Of a stretch of 17,403 nucleotides of DNA, positions 6,378 through 12,246 are shown in pieces. This DNA comes from an uncultured Peptococcaceae bacterium (GTDB taxonomy: Bacteria; Bacillota; Peptococcia; Peptococcales; Peptococcaceae): contig CAUDRX010000033.1 of NCBI GenBank assembly GCA_958451915.1, forward strand, positions 1 through 17,403. The letters are read 5' to 3'. Positions within the stretch are counted from its first letter, which is position 1. The number at the start of each line of letters is the position of its first letter. A program made the position numbers and the translations under genes. Under the pieces are notes generated by a model. That model ran no database searches, was not told the origin of the DNA, and saw only the letters and a program-made list of their open reading frames with translations.

Positions 6378-8561
6378 TCAGTCTTCTTTGTTCAATGCCT
6401 TGGCCCAGGCGTCGGCGAAGGCGCCCTGGCCGATGCTTTCTTCTTTCTGCTGCTTACGCATGTAGTTCTGTACGTCGCGTTTGGAAGAGGTGTTGCGTTT
6501 CTTTCGCAGTTCCTGGTTAAAACGATCGAATTTTTCGCGGAACCCGCAGCTGCATGTATAGATGCGTTTATCGCCGTCGCCGACAACGGTGAGGCGTTTG
6601 TGGCATTTCGGGCAGCGGGCGTTGGACTGTTGTTCGAGGTTGCGGCGGTAACCGCATTCGCGATCCTGGCAGACGAGCATCCGACCTTTCTTGGTCTTGA
6701 CTTCGAGGAGAAATTTGCCGCATTCCGGACAAGGGGTGCGTGTCATGTTGTCGTGACGGTATTGTTTGTCGGAATCCTTCACATCCTTGACGAGAGCGCT
6801 GGCAAAGTCGCGCATGTCGCTGGTGAAAGCGCTGGCGCGTTCCTCCCCACGGGCGATGCGCTCAAGGCGCTCTTCCCATTGGGCGGTGAGCAGCGGCGAG
6901 GTGAGGTCGTCGGGCACGATGTCGATGAGCTGGATGCCTTTGGAGGTTGGCACGAGTGACTGCCCCTGCTTCTCGATGTAGAAGCTCTTGAAGAGCTTTT
7001 CGATGATATCGGCGCGGGTGGCTGGCGTGCCGATGCCGCCGGCTTTGTGAAGGATGTTCTGGGCATGCTTGTCATCCACAAAGGCTTGTGGATTTTCCAT
7101 AGCGGCGAGCAGGGTGCCTTCAGTGAAGCGGGCGGGCGGCCTGGTCTGCCCTTCGCGGATGCTGACATTGACGCCTTTAAGGGTCTGGCCTTTTTGGAGC
7201 TTTGGCAGAGAACGGTTCCTGCTCAGATCTTCTTCCTGCTCATCTTCGTCTCCGATGAGGTCGATGCCTTTCCAGCCGAGGGAGAGGGTGACATCGCCGT
7301 GGCAGGTGAAGTGTTCGCCGTTCACGTCGAGATGGACGCGCGTCTGTTCGTATTCGTAAGGGCCAAGGAAGTTGGCGAGGAAGCGCTTGACGACGAGTTC
7401 ATAGACGCGGCGCTCGTCGCTGGTGAGAGAATGTTTGCTCAAACGTTCCTCTGTCGGGATGATGGCGTGGTGGTCGCTGACCCTGGCATCATTGATGCAG
7501 GTCTTTGCGATGGTGCGTTTTTCGGCACGGATCTGGCGGGTGACATCGGCGTAGCCGTTCGATGTGAGGGCGGCAAGGCGCTCAGGGAAAGTGGCAACGA
7601 TGTCTTTTGTAAGGTAGCGGGAATCGGTGCGTGGATAAGTGAGCAGTTTGTGCTCCTCGTAGAGACGCTGCATGAGCGAGAGCGTCTGTTTGGCGCTGAA
7701 CCCATAGCGGGCGTTGGCGTCACGTTGGAGTGTCGTGAGATCGTAGAGGGCTGGCGGCTGGGTATGCTTTTTTTGTGCCTCGATGTCAGTGACAGTGGCG
7801 TCCTGCTTGTTGCAAGTGCGAATGACGCGCTCGCAGACACTCCTGTCGCTGAAGCGGGTGCGCTTGTCCTTGCGCTGCCAGAGCAGGCGCATGCCGTCCA
7901 CGCTGGCCTGTACTTCGTAATAAGGCTGACTCCTGAAGTCGCGGATCGCGCGCTCACGGCTCACGATCATCGCCAGTGTCGGCGTCTGCACGCGGCCGGC
8001 AGAAAGCTGTGCATTGTAACGACAGGTGAGGGCGCGGGTCGTGTTGAAACCGACGACCCAGTCGGCCTCGCTGCGCGCTACAGCGGAGCGGTAGAGATTA
8101 TCGTATCTGCTCGCAGGCACGAGGTGGGCAAAGCCCTGGCGGATGGCCTGGTCTGTCTGGCTGGAGATCCAGAGGCGGCGCATCGGTTTTTTGATGTGCG
8201 CTTTCTCAATGATCCAGCGTGCGACAAGCTCACCTTCGCGCCCGGCATCGGTGGCGATGATGATCTCATCGATATCGTTTCGTTTCATAAGGCTGGAAAC
8301 CGTACGGAACTGTTTGCCAGACTGCGGGATGACGACAAGATCCATATGTTTCGGCAGGATCGGCAAGGTATCCATACGCCAGGTCTTGTATTCTTCGCCA
8401 TAATGTTCCGGATCGGCCAGGGTGACGAGATGGCCGAGGGCCCAGGTGACGATGTATTTCTGGTTTTCAAAATAGCCGTTCTTCTTGCCGCCGCAGCCCA
8501 ACACCCGGGCAAGCTCGCGGCCAACGGATGGTTTCTCTGCGAGTACGAGGGATCTTCCCAT
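6378..8561 (-). CDS. topB: DNA topoisomerase III (type IA)
   Basis: Start chosen at 8561 (MGRSLVLAEKPS) because AAAAGGA lies 9 nt upstream; an in-frame ATG at 8570 abuts that site, and the frame stays open further upstream but has no family match there. The 727-aa protein relaxes and decatenates DNA by transient single-strand cleavage. The Toprim domain has E9 and IIIATDAGREGE (101-111). The active-site Tyr is Y309 in LTYPRTDSRY. SAGRVQTPTL (187-196) and KAGGIGTPATRADIIEKL (506-523) are typical type IA motifs. The C-terminus has two four-Cys zinc ribbons: C611/C614/C631/C636 and C650/C653/C670/C672, followed by a basic tail. It is the only minus-strand gene and is divergent from queH. TopB-type enzymes also occur on conjugative elements, but no other element genes are present here. 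Confidence 0.97.
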   Translation of the reverse strand: MGRSLVLAEKPSVGRELARVLGCGGKKNGYFENQKYIVTWALGHLVTLADPEHYGEEYKTWRMDTLPILPKHMDLVVIPQSGKQFRTVSSLMKRNDIDEIIIATDAGREGELVARWIIEKAHIKKPMRRLWISSQTDQAIRQGFAHLVPASRYDNLYRSAVARSEADWVVGFNTTRALTCRYNAQLSAGRVQTPTLAMIVSRERAIRDFRSQPYYEVQASVDGMRLLWQRKDKRTRFSDRSVCERVIRTCNKQDATVTDIEAQKKHTQPPALYDLTTLQRDANARYGFSAKQTLSLMQRLYEEHKLLTYPRTDSRYLTKDIVATFPERLAALTSNGYADVTRQIRAEKRTIAKTCINDARVSDHHAIIPTEERLSKHSLTSDERRVYELVVKRFLANFLGPYEYEQTRVHLDVNGEHFTCHGDVTLSLGWKGIDLIGDEDEQEEDLSRNRSLPKLQKGQTLKGVNVSIREGQTRPPARFTEGTLLAAMENPQAFVDDKHAQNILHKAGGIGTPATRADIIEKLFKSFYIEKQGQSLVPTSKGIQLIDIVPDDLTSPLLTAQWEERLERIARGEERASAFTSDMRDFASALVKDVKDSDKQYRHDNMTRTPCPECGKFLLEVKTKKGRMLVCQDRECGYRRNLEQQSNARCPKCHKRLTVVGDGDKRIYTCSCGFREKFDRFNQELRKKRNTSSKRDVQNYMRKQQKEESIGQGAFADAWAKALNKED

Positions 8562-8591
8562 ATGATTCATTCCTTTTGCGTGTTTTTCTTC

Positions 8592-8620
8592 AGTATAGCA
8601 CAGGCGGCGTGGTTTGTCAT
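8592..8620 (-). promoter_or_regulatory. Promoter of topB
   Basis: On the minus strand ATGACA (8620-8615) and TATACT (8597-8592) are separated by 17 bp. The predicted start, near 8585, leaves a leader of about 25 nt containing AAAAGGA. Confidence 0.6.
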
Positions 8621-8643
8621 AGACGGGCGCCAGCGGGAAGACG

Positions 8644-8649
8644 TATAAT
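8644..8649 (+). promoter_or_regulatory. -10 element of the queH operon
   Basis: Consensus TATAAT sits 31 bp before the queH start. No good -35 occurs at 16-18 bp; TTGTCA at 8614-8619 is 24 bp away and overlaps the topB -35 on the other strand. The promoter is therefore weak or activator-dependent. Confidence 0.4.
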
Positions 8650-8680
8650 AGAAGAAACTTTCCAAAAGGAGACGACTTTG

Positions 8681-9331
8681 ATGAACCCTCGCAATTACCA
8701 GCGGGAGCTTGACCGTATCCTGCGTGAGATCGACGCATGCGGGAAGGTCCCGCATCTGCTGCTGCATAGCTGCTGCGGTCCCTGTTCAAGCTATGTGCTC
8801 GAATACCTGGCACCTTATTTCAAGATCACCCTTTTTTATGATAATCCCAACATCCAGCCCCGCGCGGAGTACGACCATCGTCTCGCTGAACAGCGGCGCG
8901 TTATCGCGCACATCTGCGCGCCGCATGGCATCGATATCATAGAAGGTGACTATGATCCGTGCCGTTACGCCGACGCCGTGCGTGGTCTCACCCATTTGCC
9001 CGAAGGCAGTGAACGCTGCTTTGCCTGCTATCGTTTTCGTATGCAGTCCGCTGCAGAGCTGGCGAAAACACTCGGCTGTGATTTTTTCACAACGACCCTT
9101 TCCATCAGTCCGTACAAAAATGCTGAGCGTATCAACGCCATCGGCGAAGAGATCGCAGAGAGCGTTGGCGTCCCCCACTTGCCCAACGATTTCAAGAAAC
9201 GTGGCGGCTACCAGCGCTCCATTGTGCTCTGCCGCGAATGGGACATCTATCGCCAGCATTACTGCGGCTGCATCTATTCTCAGCGGGAATGGGAAGCGCG
9301 CTCGGCCCACGTTCAGAAAGAAGATCATTGA
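8681..9331 (+). CDS. queH: Epoxyqueuosine reductase QueH
   Basis: Start ATG 8681 follows AAAAGGAGA (8664-8672); the longer open frame upstream has no ribosome site. The 216-aa protein catalyses the last step of queuosine synthesis in tRNA, reducing epoxyqueuosine to queuosine, as the non-cobalamin counterpart of QueG. Visible landmarks are LLLHSCCGPCSS (C31, C32, C35), GDYDP (89-93), ERCFACYRFR (C113, C116) and HYCGCIYS (C195, C197); these Cys sets bind the Fe-S cluster and associated iron in the family. Its length is normal. No other queuosine gene is in the window. It is first in an apparent operon with the alkyltransferase-like gene 18 bp downstream. Confidence 0.95.
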   Translation: MNPRNYQRELDRILREIDACGKVPHLLLHSCCGPCSSYVLEYLAPYFKITLFYDNPNIQPRAEYDHRLAEQRRVIAHICAPHGIDIIEGDYDPCRYADAVRGLTHLPEGSERCFACYRFRMQSAAELAKTLGCDFFTTTLSISPYKNAERINAIGEEIAESVGVPHLPNDFKKRGGYQRSIVLCREWDIYRQHYCGCIYSQREWEARSAHVQKEDH

Positions 9332-9349
9332 TAGAAAGAGGTGGCCGCC

Positions 9350-9838
9350 ATGGCCAATGAAGAACGAAAAGATTTTAATGCCATGCTCCATGACAGCAAG
9401 GACATGCCAAAAGTGCAGATTGTCACTGACGAGAAAACCATCGCCAGATATGGCGGTGAGCGAATGTATTTTGCGCCGCCCCTCGACTACGATCGCGTGA
9501 TGAAGCGCATCCCTGCGGGCAAGCTCACCACCGTCGGGGCGATTCGCGAATATTTCGCACGCAGCAATAACGCCGATTTCACCGAGCCGATCACAGCCGG
9601 GATCTTTGTTTCCATCGCCGCCTGGGCCAGTTACCAGCGCGAGGATGACGAAACACCCTACTGGCGCACGCTCAAAGCGAAGGGTGAGCTGAATCCGAAG
9701 TATCCCGGCGGCGTCGAGGCGCAGCGTGCAAAGCTCGAAGCCGAGGGCCACAGGATCGTGGTGCGCGGGCGCAAGAATCTGCGCTATTATGTACAGGGCT
9801 ATGAAAAGGCGCTGTTTGATCTGGAGGGAGAAGAATGA
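9350..9838 (+). CDS. MGMT-family alkyltransferase-like protein without acceptor Cys
   Basis: Start ATG 9350 is preferred to an in-frame GTG at 9341 because GAGGTG (9338-9343) would overlap the latter. The 162-aa protein carries the MGMT DNA-binding winged helix at about 44-140: IPAGKLTTVGAIREYFA (54-70), TAGIFVSIAAWAS (82-94) and TPYWRTLKAKGELNP (102-116), followed by GGVEAQRAKLEAEGH. In O6-alkylguanine transferases the equivalent of PYWR is PCHR with the methyl-accepting Cys; here no Cys is present. It therefore resembles ATL-type proteins that bind alkylated DNA and flag it for excision repair, but this subfamily is not well characterised. Its stop overlaps the next start by 4 bp (ATGA), so it is translated together with the response regulator. 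Confidence 0.85.
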   Translation: MANEERKDFNAMLHDSKDMPKVQIVTDEKTIARYGGERMYFAPPLDYDRVMKRIPAGKLTTVGAIREYFARSNNADFTEPITAGIFVSIAAWASYQREDDETPYWRTLKAKGELNPKYPGGVEAQRAKLEAEGHRIVVRGRKNLRYYVQGYEKALFDLEGEE

Positions 9839-10560
9839 GTGCGGTCATTTTGGTGCTGGAGGATGATCCGGATCTGAATGAGAACATCACGACAGCCCTG
9901 AGTGATGCGGGCTATGCGGTGCTTGCGGCGCATTCACGGGCCGAAGCGGAGCGGCTGGTGAGGATGCATAGCATCGATCTGGCGCTCTGTGATGTAAACC
10001 TTGGGGCAGGCGATGGTGAGAGTGATGCAGGCTTTGCGTTCTGCGGCTGGCTGAGAGCGCGGCGGGCAGCGGCGGTGTGTTTCCTTTCAGCGCGGGACCT
10101 TGAAGAAGATCTGCTCACGGGCTATGCGCTGGGAGCGGCCGATTATGTAACGAAGCCGTTTTCGATGAAGGTTCTGTTGGCAAAGATCGCGGCGCTCCTG
10201 GGTCGTGATGCGGCGCAGGTATCAGTCGTTGATGATGGCTGGCTGCGTATCGATCTGGCACTGGCAACGGTGACACGTGCAGGCGAAGAGGTCCGGCTCT
10301 CTCCGACAGAATGGAAGCTGCTTCGCATCTTTCTCGATCATCGGGGCCAGCTTTTGACCTATAGCGTGATCCTCGATACCCTCTGGGAGGAGGGCGTGGA
10401 GATGGCCGGCAAACACGCGCTGGCTGTGGCGGTGAACCGGCTTCGCAAGAAACTCGGGGAGAAGGCGAAAGACTGTGATGCAGACAGAAACGAGGGCTCT
10501 GGCTGCGCAGACCATAGTTACATAGCGAATGTTTATGGGATGGGATATCTATGGAAATGA
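9835..10560 (+). CDS. OmpR-family response regulator
   Basis: A 241-aa protein starting at ATG 9835 within GGAGGGAGAAGAATGA; the ribosome site is inside the previous gene. The receiver domain spans 1-115: acidic pair E9/D10/D11, phospho-acceptor D53 (LALCDVNLG), S85 and K107 (YVTKPF). The winged-helix DNA-binding domain spans about 130-241 (RLSPTEWKLLRIFLDHRG, VAVNRLRKKLG, IANVYGMGYLW), with a slightly long polar insertion (about 207-225) before the final hairpin. It is partner of the kinase that overlaps its end by 10 bp. It probably activates the ABC exporter downstream through two 11-bp spaced TGTGA repeats (11491-11506). Signals are unknown but antimicrobial peptides or cell-envelope stress are typical for such neighbourhoods. 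Confidence 0.95.
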   Translation: MSAVILVLEDDPDLNENITTALSDAGYAVLAAHSRAEAERLVRMHSIDLALCDVNLGAGDGESDAGFAFCGWLRARRAAAVCFLSARDLEEDLLTGYALGAADYVTKPFSMKVLLAKIAALLGRDAAQVSVVDDGWLRIDLALATVTRAGEEVRLSPTEWKLLRIFLDHRGQLLTYSVILDTLWEEGVEMAGKHALAVAVNRLRKKLGEKAKDCDADRNEGSGCADHSYIANVYGMGYLWK

Positions 10561-11465
10561 TCGTCTTGGCAGCACTTTCATTTGCTGCGTTGAGTGCGGC
10601 GATTTGGCAGTGGTGGCAACGGCGGCAGCTGCAGCAAGCGGTGTATGATTATGCAGATCAGCTCGATCGGACGCTCTCAGCGATGCTTGACGGCCGTGGG
10701 CTGGATGCGCGCATGGGACGGGATGATGACCTTTGGGGCCACACGAATGAGCGACTGCTGCAGCTGGCACGGCAGACGGCGGAGGAGCGCGCCGCGCTTT
10801 CTGATGAACGCGAGGCGCTGCAGTCTCTGGTTGCTGATATTTCCCATCAGACAAAGACGCCGCTGGCGAACATCCAGCTCTATCTTGAACGCATGGAAAC
10901 GAGTGGTGATCGCTCGCTTTTGCCAAAGCTGACGGCGCAGGTGGCGAAGCTGGATTTTCTTCTCGCCAACATGGTCAGGATCTCACGGCTTGAGACCGGT
11001 GCGATCACGATCCGCAAAGAGTTTGCCCCTCTCGCGCCGACCCTTGCAGCGGCGCTTTCCGCCGTCGTTTTGCATGCGGAAGAGAAAGAGATCCGTCTCA
11101 GCGCAGAGGTCGACGAGCGTATTTCACTCAGCCACGATCGCAAATGGACTGCAGAAGCAGTGTTCAACCTGCTTGACAATGCGGTCAAGTACACGCCTTG
11201 CGGCGGCAGCGTCAGCCTGCGCGTGGTGCGTGGCCCGACGTTCACCGAGATCCGTGTGAGCGATACGGGCAAAGGGATCGCGCGCGAGCGCCAGGGCGCG
11301 ATTTTCACGCGCTTCTATCGCGAGCCTGAGGTGCACGCGAGCGATGGCGCAGGCCTTGGGCTTTATCTGGCGAGGATGATCGTTGAGCGCCAGGGGGGCT
11401 TTATTGAAGTGGCCTCGGAAGAAGGCAGAGGCAGCACTTTCACGATCGATCTGCCCAACCCATGA
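10551..11465 (+). CDS. Sensor histidine kinase with a single N-terminal TM helix
   Basis: A 304-aa protein starting at ATG 10551, overlapping the regulator by 10 bp. One hydrophobic segment (about 3-22, IVLAALSFAALSAAIW) is followed directly by basic and coiled-coil sequence, so there is no extracellular sensor domain and no clear HAMP domain. HisKA: H99 in ADISHQTKTPLANIQLYL. HATPase: N-box FNLLDNAVKYTP (205-216), G1 VSDTGKGIA (236-244), F-box IFTRFYRE (251-258), G2 GAGLGLYLAR (266-275). All catalytic boxes look intact. A kinase of this shape likely senses through another membrane protein, plausibly the exporter permease at 12233. It ends inside the terminator hairpin. Confidence 0.95.
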   Translation: MEMIVLAALSFAALSAAIWQWWQRRQLQQAVYDYADQLDRTLSAMLDGRGLDARMGRDDDLWGHTNERLLQLARQTAEERAALSDEREALQSLVADISHQTKTPLANIQLYLERMETSGDRSLLPKLTAQVAKLDFLLANMVRISRLETGAITIRKEFAPLAPTLAAALSAVVLHAEEKEIRLSAEVDERISLSHDRKWTAEAVFNLLDNAVKYTPCGGSVSLRVVRGPTFTEIRVSDTGKGIARERQGAIFTRFYREPEVHASDGAGLGLYLARMIVERQGGFIEVASEEGRGSTFTIDLPNP

Positions 11466-11486
11466 GGCGTTGGGCGGATTTTTTTT
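11451..11486 (+). terminator. Terminator overlapping the kinase stop codon
   Basis: Stem CTGCCCAAC (11451-11459) with GTTGGGCGG (11469-11477), nine pairs including one wobble, 9-nt loop, then A and eight T residues (11479-11486). The kinase stop TGA (11463-11465) lies in the loop. Confidence 0.9.
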
Positions 11487-11490
11487 GACC

Positions 11491-11523
11491 TGTGAACGGT
11501 TTGTGATATTTCTCTGCTAAACT
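11491..11523 (+). promoter_or_regulatory. Exporter promoter with OmpR/PhoB-type tandem repeat
   Basis: TGTGA occurs at 11491-11495 and again at 11502-11506, exactly 11 bp apart. An extended -10, TGCTAAACT (11515-11523), follows with 11 bp between the second repeat and TAAACT. No -35 is present at 16-18 bp upstream of the -10 (AACGGT instead). Tandem half-sites with 11-bp period replacing the -35 are characteristic of activators of the OmpR/PhoB family. The response regulator at 9835 is the obvious candidate. Confidence 0.6.
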
Positions 11524-11550
11524 GGGCACAAATGAAAGGATGTGACGCTT

Positions 11551-12246
11551 ATGAACACGTTCATCGTACAGACTCAGGCACTGACCAAGGTTTATGAGAG
11601 CGGTGCCGCTCCCGTGCAGGCACTCGCAGGCGTAGACCTCCATGTGACACATGGCGAGTTTGTCGCCGTCATCGGCAAGTCTGGCTGCGGCAAATCAACG
11701 CTCCTGCATATGCTGGGTGGGCTGGACACGCCAACGTCCGGCAGCGTTGTGGTTGACGGCAACGACCTGGCGCAGATGGATCGTACCCAGCTGGCGCTTT
11801 TTCGCCGCAGACGCGTTGGCTTCATTTTTCAGCAATACAACCTTGTGCCTGACCTCGATGTGTGGGACAATGTGATCTTTCCGCTGGCCCTTGATGGCGC
11901 AGCGATCGACGGCGCTTTCATCGAAGGATTGCTTAAACGCCTCGGGATCGCAGACAAACGCCGCATGATGCCCGCTGAACTTTCCGGCGGCGAGCAGCAA
12001 CGGGTCGCCATCGCCCGCGCTTTGGCCATGCGGCCGGCGCTGATCCTTGCCGACGAGCCGACGGGTAATCTTGATACAGCAACGAGCCATGCTGTCATGG
12101 GCCTCATACGTACGTTAGCGGTCCAATACCGACAGACACTTGTTGTCGTCACCCACGACCTTGATATTGCCCAGCTTGCCGACCGCATCGTTGAGATGCG
12201 CGATGGCCGGATCGTGAAGGGTGGGGTGTCCGATGCTTGCCAATAA
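11551..12246 (+). CDS. ABC exporter ATP-binding protein (MacB/LolD/BceA type)
   Basis: Start ATG 11551 has GAAAGGA (11534-11540) 10 nt upstream; an in-frame GTG at 11542 is too close to that site. The 231-aa ATPase has Walker A GKSGCGKST (42-50), Q-loop Q94/Q95 (FIFQQYNLVPDL), signature LSGGEQQ (144-150), Walker B LILADE (164-169), TGNLD and H-loop H202 (VVVTHD). The FIFQQYNL and TGNLDT variants are typical of ATPases that work with FtsX/MacB-type permeases rather than importers. Its 3' end overlaps the permease by 14 bp, so the two are coupled. The likely job is mechanotransmission or export/detoxification of a peptide or lipid-like compound at the cytoplasmic membrane. Confidence 0.96.
   Translation: MNTFIVQTQALTKVYESGAAPVQALAGVDLHVTHGEFVAVIGKSGCGKSTLLHMLGGLDTPTSGSVVVDGNDLAQMDRTQLALFRRRRVGFIFQQYNLVPDLDVWDNVIFPLALDGAAIDGAFIEGLLKRLGIADKRRMMPAELSGGEQQRVAIARALAMRPALILADEPTGNLDTATSHAVMGLIRTLAVQYRQTLVVVTHDLDIAQLADRIVEMRDGRIVKGGVSDACQ

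Noticed and set aside
6378..8561. Topoisomerase III as evidence for an integrative element
   Set aside because: No integrase, relaxase, conjugation gene, direct repeat or composition change accompanies it, so it is treated as a chromosomal housekeeping gene.
7047..8648. 533-codon open frame on the plus strand
   Set aside because: It is antisense to topB, whose Toprim, Tyr and zinc motifs are intact. No ribosome site or recognisable domain.
8786..9751. 321-codon open frame on the minus strand
   Set aside because: It is antisense to queH and the alkyltransferase-like gene; no start signal or motifs.
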